A stretch of 64,000 nucleotides of DNA from Halictus rubicundus. Lineage: Eukaryota > Arthropoda > Insecta > Hymenoptera > Halictidae. Positions 54,981 to 64,000 of this stretch are shown here, one piece after another (within the stretch, counting starts at the first letter, position 1; the number at the start of each line of letters is the position of its first letter). The notes under the pieces are model-generated. The model searched no databases. It saw only the letters and a program-made list of their open reading frames with translations, and had not been told where the DNA came from. The stretch spans positions 186,001-250,000 of the forward strand of contig NW_027488877.1 in NCBI RefSeq assembly GCF_050948215.1, in the 5' to 3' direction. Both the position numbers and the translations under genes were made by a program.

Positions 54981-57900
54981 TATCCTATCCTCTATCCAAT
55001 CCTATCCTCTATCCTATCCTATCCTCTATCCTATCCTATCCTCTATCCTATCCTATCCTCTATCCAATCCTATCCTCTATCCTATCCCATCCTCTATCGT
55101 ATAATATCCTCTATCCTATCCTATTCCTCTATCCTGTGCTACCCTCTATCCTATCCTATACTCTATCCTATCCTATCCTCTATCCTATCCTATCTTCTAT
55201 CCTATCCTATCCTCTAACCTATCCTATACTCTATCCTATCCTATCCTCTATCCTACCCTATCTTCTATCTTATCATATCCTCTATCCCATCCTATCCTCT
55301 ATCCTATCCTATTCCTCTATCCTATGCTATCCTCTATCCTATCCTATCCTCTATCCAATCCTATCCTCTATCCAATCCTATCCTCCATCCTATCCTATCC
55401 TCTATCCTATCCCATCCTCTATCGTATCCTATCCTCTATCCTATCCTATCCTCTATCCAACCCTATCCTCCATCCTATACTATCCTCTATCCTACCCCAT
55501 CCTCTATCGTATCCTATCCTCTATCCTATCCTATACTCTATCCTATCCCATCCTCTATCCTATCCTATCTTCTATCTTATCATATCCTCTATGCCATCCT
55601 ATCCTCTATCCAACCGTATCCTCTATCCTATCCTATCCTCTATCCTATCCCATCCTCTATCCTATCCTATCCTCTATCCCATCCTATGCTCTATCATATC
55701 CTACCATCTATCCTATCCCATCCTCTATCACATCCTATCCGCTATCGTATCCCATCCTCTATCCTATCCTATCCTCTATCATATCCTATCCTCTATCCTA
55801 TCCTATCCTCTATCTCATCCTATCCTCTATTCCATCCTATCCTCTATTCCATCCTATCCTCCATCCTATCCTATCCTCTATCCCATCCTATCCTCCATCA
55901 TATCCTATCCTCTATCCTATAGTATCCTCTATCCTATCCTATCCTCTATCCTATCCTATCCGCTATCCTATCCTATCCTCTATCCTATCCTATCATTTAT
56001 CCTATCCGATCCTCTATTCCATCCTATCCTCTATTCCATCCTATCCTCCATCCTATCCTATCCTCTATCCCATCCTATCCTCCATCATATCCTATCCTCT
56101 ATCCTATCCTATCCTCTATCCTATCCTATCCTCTATCCTATCCTATCCGCTATCCTATCCTATCCTCTATCCTATCCTATCATTTATCCTATCCGATCCT
56201 CTATCCTATCCTATCCTCTATCCTATACTATCCTCTATCCTATCCTATCCTCTACCGTATCCTAACATCTATCCTGTCCTATCTTCTATCACATCCTATC
56301 CACTGTCGTTTCCTACCCTCTATCTTATCCTATCCTCTATCCAATACTATCCTCCATCCTATCCTATCCTCTATCTTATCATATCCTCTATCTCATCCTA
56401 TCCTCCATCCTATCCTATCCTCTATCCTATCCTATCCTCTATCCCATCCTATGCTCTATCCTATCCTATCCTCGATCCTATCCTATCCTCTATCCAATCC
56501 TATCCTCTATCCTATCCTATCCTCTATCCTATCCTATCCTCTATCCAATCCTATCCTCTATCCTATCCTATCCTCTATCCTATCCCATCCTCTATCGTAT
56601 CCTATCCTCTATCCTATCCTATTCCTCTATCCTGTGCTACCCTCTATCCTATCCTATACTCTATCCTATCCTATCCTCTATCCCATCCTATCCTCCATCA
56701 TATCCTATCCTCTATCCTATCCTACCATCTATTCTATCCTATCCTCTATCCCATCCTATGCTCTATCGTATCCTACCATCTATCCTATCCTATCCTCTAT
56801 CACATCCTATCCGCTATCGTATCCCATCCTCTATCCTATCCTATCCTCTATCATATCCTATCCTCTATCCTATCCTATCCTCTATCTCATCCTATCCTCT
56901 ATTCCATCCTATCCTCTATTCCATCCTATCCTCCATCCTATCCTATCCTCTATCCCATCCTATTCTCCATCATATCCTATCCTCTATCCTATCCTATCCT
57001 CTATCCTATCCTATCCTCTATCCAATCCTATCCTCTATCCTGTCCTATCCTCTATCCTATCCCATCCTCTATCGTATCCTATCCTCTATCCTATCCTATT
57101 CCTCTATCCTGTGCTACCCTCTATCCTATCCTATACTTTATCCTATCCTATCCTCTATCCTATCCTATCTTCTATCCTATCCTATACTCTATCCTATCCT
57201 ATCCTCTATCCTATCCTATCTTCTATCTTATCATATCCTCTATCTCATCCTATCCTCCATCCTATCCTAACCTCTATCCTATCCTATCCTCTATCCCATC
57301 CTATGCTCTATCCTATCCTATCCTCGATCCTATCCTATCCTCTAGCCAATCCTATCCTCTATCCTATCCTATCCTCTATCCTATCCTATCCTGTATCCAA
57401 TCCTATCCTCTATCCTATCCTATCCTCTATCCTATCCCATCCTCTATCGTATCCTATCCTCTATCCTATCCTATTCCTCTATCCTGTGCTACCCTCTATC
57501 CTATCCTATACTCTATCCTATCCTATCCTCTATCCCATCCTATCCTCCATCATATCCTATCGTCTATCCTATCCTACCATCTATTCTATCCTATCCTCTA
57601 TCCCATCCTATGCTCTATCGTATCCTACCATCTATCCTATCCTATCCTCTATCACATCCTATCCGCTATCGTATCCCATCCTCTATCCTATCCTATCCTC
57701 TATCATATCCTATCCTCTATCCTATCCTATCCTCTATCTCATCCTATCCTCTATTCCATCCTATCCTCTATTCCATCCTATCCTCCATCCTATCCTATCC
57801 TCTATCCCATCCTATTCTCCATCATATCCTATCCTCTATCCAATCCTATCCTCTATCCTATCCTATCCTCTATCTTATCCTATCCGCTATCCTATCCTAT

Positions 57901-58559
57901 CCTCTATCCTATCCTATCATTTATCCTATCCGATCCTCTATCCTATCCTATACTATCCTCTATCCTATCCTATCCTCTACCGTATCCTAACATCTATCCT
58001 GTCCTATCTTCTATCACATCCTATCCACTGTCGTTTCCTACCCTCTATCTTATCCTATCCTCTATCCAATACTATCCTCCATCCTATCCTATCCTCTATC
58101 GTATCCTATCCTCTATCCAATCCTATCCTCTATCGTATCCTATCCTTTATCCTATCCTATCCTCTATCCTATCCTATCCTCTATCCTATCCTATCTACTA
58201 TCTTGTCATATCCTCTATCCCATCCTATCCTCCATCCTATCATATCCTCTATCCTATACTATCCTCTATCCTATCCTATCCTCTCCCGTATCCTAACATC
58301 TATCCTGTCGTATCTTCTATCACATCCTATCCACTGTCCTTTCCTACCCTCTATCTTATCCTATCCTCTATCCAATACTATCCTCCATCCTATCCTATCC
58401 TCTATCGTATCCTATCCTCTATCCAATCCTATCCTCTATCGTATCCTCTCATTTATCCTATCCTATCCTCTATCCTATTCTATCCTCTACCGTATCCTGT
58501 CCTCTATCCTATCCTATTCCTCTATCCTATGCTACCCTCTATCCTATCCTATCCTCTAT

Positions 58560-59530
58560 CCTATCCTATCCTCTATCCTATCCTATTCCTCTATCCTATG
58601 CTACCCTCTATCCTATCCTATCCTCTATCGTATCCTGTCCTCTATCCTATCCTACCATCTATCCTATCCTATCCTCTATCCCATCCTATGCTCTATCCTA
58701 TCCTATCCTCGATCCTATCCTATCCTCTATCCAATCCTATCCACTATCCTATCCTATCCTCTATCCTATCCTATCCTCTATCTAATCCTATCCTCTATCC
58801 GACCCTATCCTCTATCCTCTCCTATTCTCAGTCTTATCCTATCCTCTATCCCATCCTATCCTCCATCTTATCCTATCCTCGATCCTATCCTATCCTCTAT
58901 CCAATCCTATCCTCTATCCTATCCTATCCTCTATCCTATCCTATTCCTCTATCCTGTGCTACCCTCTATCCTATCCTATACTCTATCCTATCATATCCTC
59001 TATCCTATCCTATCTTCTATCCTATCCTATACTCTATCCTATCCTATCCTCTATCCTATCCTATCTTCTATCTTATCATATCCTCTATCTCATCCTATCC
59101 TCCATCCTATCCTATCCTCTATCCTATCCTATCCTCTATCCTATCCTATCCTCTATCCTATCCTATTCCTCTATCCTATGCTACCCTCTATCCTATCCTA
59201 TCCTCTATCGTATCCTGTCCTCTATCCTATCCTACCATCTATCCTATCCTATCCTCTATCCCATCCTATGCTCTATCCTATCCTATCCTCGATCCTATCC
59301 TATCCTCTATCCAATCCTATCCACTATCCTATCCTATCCTCTATCCTATCCTATCCTCTATCTAATCCTATCCTCTATCCGACCCTATCCTCTATCCTCT
59401 CCTATCCTCAGTCTTATCCTATCCTCTATCCCATCCTATCCTCCATCTTATCCTATCCTCGATCCTATCCTATCCTCTATCCAATCCTATCCTCTATCCT
59501 ATCCTATCCTCTATCCTATCCTATTCCTCT
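58560..59530. repeat. 580-bp-offset duplication
   Basis: TATTCCTCTATCCTATGC and the CGTATCCTGTCC, CTATCCACTATCC, CTATCCGACCC and CTCAGTC variants recur 580 bp apart (TATGC at 58597 and 59177). One difference is CCTATTCTCAGTC in the first copy against CCTATCCTCAGTC in the second. Confidence 0.75.
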
Positions 59531-62500
59531 GTCCTATGCTACCCTCTATCCTATCCTATCCTCTATCCTATCCTATACTCTATCCTATCCTATCCTCTAT
59601 CCTATCCTATCTTCTATCTGATCATATCCTCTATCCCATCCTATCCTCCATCCTATCCTATCCTCTATCCTATACTATCCTCTATCCTATCCTATCCTCT
59701 ATCGTATCCCATCCTCTATCCTATGCTATCCTCTATCGTATCCTATCCGCTGTCCAATCCTATCCTCTATCCTATTCTAGCCTCTATCCTATCCTATCGT
59801 CTAACCTTTCCTATCCTCTATACTCTCCTCTATCGTATCCTATCCTCTATCGTAACCTACCATCTATCCTATCCTATCCTCTATCCCATCCTATCCTCTA
59901 TCCCATCCTATCCGCTATCGTATCCCATCCTCTATCCTATGCTATCCTCTATCGTATCCTATCCTCCATCCTATCCTATCCTCTATCCTATACTATCCTC
60001 TATCCTATCCTATCCTCTACTGTATCCCACCATCTATCCTATCCTATCTTCTATCATATCCTATCCTCTATCCCTTCCTATCCTCCATCATATCCTATCC
60101 TCTATCCTATCCTACCATCTATTCTATCCTATCCTCTATCCCATCCTATGCTCTATCCTATCCTATCCTCAATCCTATCCTATCCTCTATCCAATCCTAT
60201 CCTCTATCCTATCCTATCCTCTATCCTATCCTATATTCTATCCAATCCTATCCTCTATCCTATCCTATCCTCTATCCTATCCCATCCTCTATCGTATCCT
60301 ATCCTCTATCCTATCTTATCCTCTATTCTATCCCATCCTCTATCCTATCCTATCCTCTATCCTATCCTATCCTCGATCCTATCCTATCCTCTATCCAATC
60401 CTATCCTCTATCCTATCCTATCCTCTATCCTATCCTATCCTCTATCCAATCCTATCCTCTATCCTATCCTATCCTCTATCCTATCCTATCCTCTATCCTA
60501 TCCTATCCTCTATCCTATCCCATCCTCTATCGTATCCTATCCTCTATCCTACCTTATCCTCTATTCTATCCCATCCTCTATCCTATCCTATCCTCTATCC
60601 TATCCTATCCTCGATCCTATCCTATCCTCTATCCCATCCTATCCTCCATCTTATCCTATCCTCGATCCTATCCTATCCTCTATCCAATCCTATCCTCTAT
60701 CCTATCCTATCCTCTATCCCATCCTATTCCTCTGTCCTATGCTACCCTCTATCCTATCCTATCCTCTATCCTATCCTATACTCTATCCTATCCTATCCTC
60801 TATCCTATCCTATCTTCTATCTTATCATATCCTCTATCCCATCCTATCCTCCATCCTATCCTATCCTCTATCCTATACTATCCTCTATCCTATCCTATCC
60901 TCTATCGTATCCTATCCTCTATCCTATCCTATCCGCTGTCCAATCCTATCCTCTATCCTATTCTAGCCTCTATCCTATCCTATCGTCTAACCTTTCCTAT
61001 CCTCTATACTATCCTCTATCGTATCCTATCCTCTATCGTAACCTACCATCTATCCTATCCTATCCTCTATCCCATCCTATCCTCTATCCCATCCTATCCG
61101 CTATCGTATCCCATCCTCTATCCTATGCTATCCTCTATCGTATCCTATCCTCTATCCTATCCTATACTCTATCCAATCCTATCCTCCATCCTATCATATC
61201 CTCTATCTCATCCTATCCTCCATCCTATCCTATCCTCTATCCTATTCTATCCTCTATCCTATCCTATCCTCTATCCAATCCTATCCTCTATCCTATCCTA
61301 TCCTGTATCCTATCCTATCCTATCCTCTATCCTCTCCTATTCCTCTATCCTATGCTACCCTCTATCCTATCCTATCCTCTATCCTATCCTATACTCTATC
61401 CTATTCCATCGTCTATCCTATCCTACATTCTACCTTATCATATCCTCTATCCCATCCTATCCTCTATCCAATCCTATCCTGTATCCTATCCTATCCTCTA
61501 TCCTATCCCATCCTCTATCGTATCCTGTCCTCTATCCTATCCTATCCTCTATCCTATCCTATCCTCTATCCTATCCTATCTTCTATCTTATCATATCCTC
61601 TATCCCATCCTATCCTCTATCCTATCCTATTCCTCTATCCTATGCTATCCTCTATCCTATCCTATACTCTATCCTATCCTATCCTCTATCCTATCCTATC
61701 TTCTATCTTATCATATCCTCTATCCCATCCTATCCTCCATCCTGTCCTATCCTCTATCGTATATTATCCTCTATCCTATCCTATCCTCTATCCTATCCTA
61801 TTCCTCTATCCTATGCTATCCTCTATCCTATCCTATCCTCTATCCTATCCTATCCTCTATCCTATCCTATCTTCTATCTTATCATATCCTCTATCCCATC
61901 CTATCCTCCATCCTATCCTATCCTCTATCCTATCCCATCCTCTATCGTATCCTATCCTCTATCCTATCCTATCCTCTATCCTATCCCATCCTCTATCGTA
62001 TGCTATCCTCTATCCTATCCTATTCCTCTATCCTATGCTACCCTCTATCCTATCCTATCCTCTATCCTAACCTATACTCTATCCTATCCCATCCTCTATC
62101 CTATCCTATCCTCTATCCTATCCTATCTTCTATCCTATCCTATCCTCTATCCTATCCCATCCTCTATCGTATCCTATCCTCTATCGTATCCTATCCTCTA
62201 TCCTATCCTATACTCTATCCTATCCTATCCTCTATCCTATCCTATCTTCTATCTTATCATATCCTCTATCTCATCCTATCCTCCATCCTATCCTATCCTC
62301 TATCCTATCCTATCCTCTATCCTATCCTATCCTATCCTCTATCCTATCCTATTCCTCTATCCTATGCTACCCTCTATCCTATCCTATCCTCTATCCTATC
62401 CTATACTCTATCCTATCCCATCCTCTATCCTATCCTACATTCTATCTTATCATATCCACTATCCCATCCTATCCTCCATCCAATCCTATTCTCTATCCTA

Positions 62501-62571
62501 TCCTCTCCTCTATCCTATCCGATCCTCTATCGTATCCTATCCTCTATCCTATCCTATCCTCTATCCTATCC

Positions 62572-62585
62572 TTTTTTTTTTTTTT
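62572..62585. other. Poly-T tract at the array/flank junction
   Basis: Fourteen T in a row follow canonical monomers immediately and are followed by GTTTTAATGG. On the - strand this reads as flank sequence ending in A14, then GGATAG repeats. Such a tail is what a poly(A)-ended retroelement lying on the - strand would leave, but no element body is recognised, so this is only a possibility. The array does not degrade on approach to the junction. Confidence 0.9.
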
Positions 62586-62870
62586 GTTTTAATGGAAATT
62601 TGCCTATATTTTAGGTACTGGTGCTTACAGTAATTCTCCGCAGTTATGTTCTATTATACATATATCAAATACGTTGTATTCTAAGCTTATAACACATATA
62701 AAACACATATCACATATATAACACATATAAAACTACTCTAAGTCTAGATCTATTTCGCAAGTATTATATCGCACGCTTATCTAAAATTAACCTAAATACA
62801 CCTAATCTACTATTATTCCCTATTATTCAACTCAAACTATTTAACCTAACGGGTGGACCTCTAAGGGCCT
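62586..62870. other. AT-rich non-repeat flank
   Basis: This is complex AT-rich sequence with no TATCC monomers and no credible coding frame. It contains the short direct repeat listed separately. I see no RNA gene here. Confidence 0.7.
62689..62733. repeat. 16-bp direct repeat in AT-rich flank
   Basis: ATAACACATATAAAAC occurs at 62689-62704 and 62718-62733, 29 bp apart, with a related ACACATATCACATATA between them. It is a small local duplication unrelated to the 17-bp satellite. Confidence 0.85.
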
Positions 62871-62934
62871 AGCGATCTCTTAGGGTCTCTCGAAATTCAA
62901 GGAAATTGAAAATTTGACCTTGAACACAAGAGTA

Positions 62935-62956
62935 AACTAGGTGTTTTAGCCTAGTT
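62935..62956. repeat. Inverted repeat AACTAGG...CCTAGTT
   Basis: A perfect 7-bp stem (62935-62941 with 62950-62956) has an 8-base TGTTTTAG loop. It is followed by GACCCCTATTTTTT, so a hairpin plus T-run is present, but a bacterial-type terminator is not expected in this context. Function unknown. Confidence 0.6.
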
Positions 62957-63075
62957 GACCCCTATTTTTTATAGCTGGGATGGATAGAGGTGAGGATACC
63001 TAGCACCTTTCCTGTGTAACTCTTTTTGTAGCATGCACCTATCTACCTTTAGATGCTGCTATCTCGGTTGTTGCC

Positions 63076-63161
63076 GGGGGGCGCGAGTTTGTGACAACCT
63101 CCGAAGCGCGGCTTCGGAGACCAATGTAGCTTATGGGCTACCCCCCCTGCCCCCCCACGTG
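63076..63161. other. GC-rich structured island with hairpin
   Basis: This is an abrupt GC-rich patch in AT-rich DNA. A perfect 9-bp stem CTCCGAAGC / GCTTCGGAG (63099-63107 and 63111-63119) has a 3-base GCG loop. A G6 run (63076-63081) and two C7 runs (63141-63147 and 63150-63156) flank it, and GGGGGGC can pair with GCCCCCC at 63149-63155, enclosing the hairpin. A weaker GTAGC/GCTAC pair lies at 63126-63141. The patch ends in the palindrome CACGTG (63156-63161). Whether it acts as RNA or DNA is unknown. Confidence 0.7.
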
Positions 63162-63241
63162 CTCAGAATTTTTTTTCTCTAAAACTTTTTTCGACACCCG
63201 GTATATTTTGAAAACTAAACTTTATCCGATTTAGTCGAGCG

Positions 63242-63297
63242 ACGGCTCGTTGGAAAGGTCTTGATCCGTGTAGAATTTTCACCGTGTTACTTTTTCG
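63242..63297 (+). repeat. Diverged 56-bp module, copy 1
   Basis: The module starts ACGGCTCGTTGGAAAG and ends TACTTTTTCG. Copy 2 at 63520-63575 has exactly the same length with conserved ends: 14 of the first 16 and all of the last 10 bases match, while the middle is poorly conserved. By eye, 33 of 56 positions match without gaps. Confidence 0.6.
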
Positions 63298-63519
63298 AAT
63301 TTCGTGAAAATTAGAGTAATTTTCTCTGTATCTCCGAAGTGGGTGGGCAAATCGAAAGAAGTTTTTTAGGGGGGAGAATGCTTCTCCGTTTCTACCCTAA
63401 AATACTCGCCGTCCTCGATAATAGTTGAGTTCAAAATTTCGCTTCGATCGGTTATCTTTGGCCTACTGCCATAACCACGAAATCGCCTAACAAAATCGAT
63501 GGTCCGGTAAAGACGTGTT

Positions 63520-63575
63520 ACGGCTCATTCGAAAGCCACGGTCTAGCCGTACAATTTGGCCAAGGTACTTTTTCG
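63520..63575 (+). repeat. Diverged 56-bp module, copy 2
   Basis: The module starts ACGGCTCATTCGAAAG and ends TACTTTTTCG, 278 bp after copy 1. It lies just upstream of the possible intron 3' end. The matched ends with a diverged middle suggest an old duplication or a family of related elements. Confidence 0.6.
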
Positions 63576-63632
63576 TAATCTCTTCTAGTAAGCCTAATTT
63601 TCACTGTTTTAATTCTCTATTTCTATTTTTAG

Positions 63633-63905
63633 GTTCCGCAAGCTGGTGCAGGGTTTAACATGAGAAAAGGAAGGAATACTATGACACTCAGTAGAGATTT
63701 TCACCTTGTCCTACCTTATTCTAGTTACTGTCCCTTAGAGGTGCGCAAAAAGTGGCGGACTCGACCGACCCCTTGTGTTAATCGAATCCTTTTCTTTTCC
63801 CGGTCTCTTCCCAAGCTTCTTCCAATTATTCGTACTGTTTTTTCCGTTCTTTCCACAGTTCTCACTAATATTCAGTTCAGTTCAATTATTCACTCACTTG
63901 TCTAA
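63633..63905 (+). CDS. Short open frame, possible terminal exon, unknown product
   Basis: The open frame extends from 63633 to a TAA at 63903-63905. The first ATG is at 63660, which would give 81 residues. A TAG stop lies directly before 63633 and coincides with a good 3' splice-site pattern: CTAAT near 63594, a pyrimidine-rich stretch, then TTTTTAG ending at 63632. The frame could therefore be the last exon of a spliced gene, starting VPQAGAGFN, with the ATG internal. A GTAAAG at 63507 could be a donor, but no upstream exon is evident. The protein has a basic stretch (VRKKWRTRP, around residues 30-38) and then a hydrophobic, Ser/Leu/Ile-rich C-terminal half. I recognise no domain. The length is short enough to occur by chance, and the frame may be part of a repeat or a non-coding transcript. 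Confidence 0.25.
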   Translation, partial: VPQAGAGFNMRKGRNTMTLSRDFHLVLPYSSYCPLEVRKKWRTRPTPCVNRILFFSRSLPKLLPIIRTVFSVLSTVLTNIQFSSIIHSLV

Positions 63906-64000
63906 TTGTTCGTAGCTAATTCTTTTTTTTTTTAATCTAACCCAAACCCAAACTAATTTAATTCTGCTTGGATTCCGGTTAAGTTAAATTCACAGTCTTT
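63906..64000. other. AT-rich sequence after the short frame
   Basis: It contains an 11-base T run (63923-63933) and a short CCCAAACCCAAAC motif. No gene is seen, and the sequence continues past the window. Confidence 0.6.

Larger units (their letters stand above)
1..62571. repeat. 17-bp satellite array (TATCC)3-TC, about 62.6 kb
   Basis: The sequence is a continuous head-to-tail array of TATCCTATCCTATCCTC, equivalent to roughly 3,700 monomers. The monomer is three TATCC pentamers plus TC, and the - strand reads GAGGATAGGATAGGATA. The consensus + strand has no G, and 14 of 17 bases are pyrimidine. Variants are mostly single substitutions near pentamer joints (TATCG, TATCA, CATCC, AATCC, TGTCC, CTCGATCC, CTCCATCC). 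Length changes are usually whole 17-bp units or whole 5-bp pentamers; a 1-bp loss is seen at about 3308. I found no unrelated insertion longer than a few tens of bases. The array runs off the left edge of the window and stops sharply at a poly-T run on the right. It is not coding. Its role is unknown: centromeric, subtelomeric or other heterochromatin are all possible. Confidence 0.98.
49805..62571. repeat. Superblock IX (12,767 bp), terminal
   Basis: The first 964 bp match superblock VII. A segment at 50401 to about 51600 recurs from 53780 at offset 3,379, growing to 3,571 after a 192-bp insertion. From 56.4 to 58.9 kb it carries copies of segments from 40-45 kb, followed by a 580-bp tandem duplication. 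The last 1.5 kb is rich in TATTCCTCTATCCTATGC variants and returns to canonical monomers just before the junction. No gene is seen. Confidence 0.75.

Noticed and set aside
1..62571. CRISPR array
   Set aside because: Repeats are contiguous, with no unique spacers of constant length, and no cas-like genes are present.
1..62571. Telomeric repeat tract
   Set aside because: GGATA repeats are G-rich on one strand, but no known telomere unit such as TTAGGG is present. The array shows higher-order copying and is joined to complex DNA on the right. A subtelomeric position remains possible.
1..62571. Triplex-forming (H-DNA) polypyrimidine tract
   Set aside because: The + strand is pyrimidine-rich and TCCTATCCTATCCT is a mirror repeat, but an A interrupts every pentamer, so long uninterrupted pyrimidine mirror repeats are lacking.
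576..62633. Dozens of long + strand open frames (up to about 2,250 codons) rich in Tyr, Pro, Ile, Leu and Ser
   Set aside because: They follow from a stop-free 17-bp monomer read in all three frames. Frames overlap one another, begin at chance G variants, and shift with every 5-bp or 1-bp indel and with any monomer gain or loss. Nothing like a promoter, a non-repetitive domain or intron structure is seen, so none is called as a gene.
62935..62970. Rho-independent terminator (hairpin followed by T run)
   Set aside because: The stem is only 7 bp, the T run is separated from it by GACCCCTA, no gene ends there, and the sequence looks eukaryotic.
62586..63632. tRNA-derived SINE body preceding the poly(A)-like tail on the - strand
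   Set aside because: I looked for Pol III box A and box B patterns. The closest, CATTCGAAAGCC near 63527, fits too poorly to support a call.
62586..64000. Assignment of the flank to a named species
   Set aside because: The style recalls AT-rich fungal genomes, possibly Glomeromycotina, but no diagnostic gene is present and no search could be run.

Overview
The window is almost entirely one satellite array. From base 1 to about 62571 it is an unbroken run of a 17-bp monomer, TATCCTATCCTATCCTC, which is three TATCC pentamers plus TC. The left edge of the window lies inside the array. The remaining 1.43 kb (62572-64000) is ordinary, complex, mostly AT-rich DNA, joined to the array through a run of 14 T. 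I see no bacterial gene organisation, rRNA, tRNA, CRISPR array or protein-coding gene in the array. A satellite of this size, and a flank with an intron-like 3' splice site, point to nuclear DNA of a eukaryote. The flank reminds me of AT-rich fungal genomes, possibly arbuscular mycorrhizal fungi, but that is only an impression and needs a database search.

The consensus monomer has no G on the + strand (7 T, 7 C, 3 A), so every G marks a variant monomer. The variants (for example TATCG, TATCA, TATCT, CATCC, AATCC, TGTCC, CTCGATCC, CTATGCTATCC) are not random. Long strings of the same variants recur in the same order, giving nested higher-order repeats with measured offsets of 306, 580, 685, 1019, 1412, about 1.92, 3.38, 3.42 and 12.2 kb. 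A conserved cassette starting CACTATAATATCG occurs nine times (1, 4826, 8537, 11952, 15023, 36833, 37605, 48926, 49805) and divides the window into nine superblocks.

Layout: superblocks I-IV (1-15022) are length variants of one 3-5 kb unit. Each ends with a pure 12-bp sub-array (TATCCTATCCTC, 12 or 13 copies) shortly before the next cassette. Superblock V (15023-36832) opens with a copy of the first 601 bp of the window and then contains a 1.9-kb triplication, a 306-bp duplication and a 1412-bp duplication. Superblocks VI-IX (36833-62571) contain longer cassettes and large duplications between 37-46 kb and 49-59 kb. The flank holds an AT-rich direct repeat, two inverted repeats, a GC-rich hairpin with G and C runs, two diverged copies of a 56-bp module, and one short open frame that might be a terminal exon.

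The very long open frames on the + strand are a by-product of the monomer. It contains no stop triplet, and because 17 is not a multiple of 3, all three + frames read the same 17-residue cycle, while all three - frames are closed by TAG. I therefore annotate none of them as genes. The biological content is the satellite: its nested amplification history, its extreme strand asymmetry (G-rich GGATA repeats on the - strand), the cassette, the 12-bp expansions, and the abrupt poly-T junction with non-repeat DNA.
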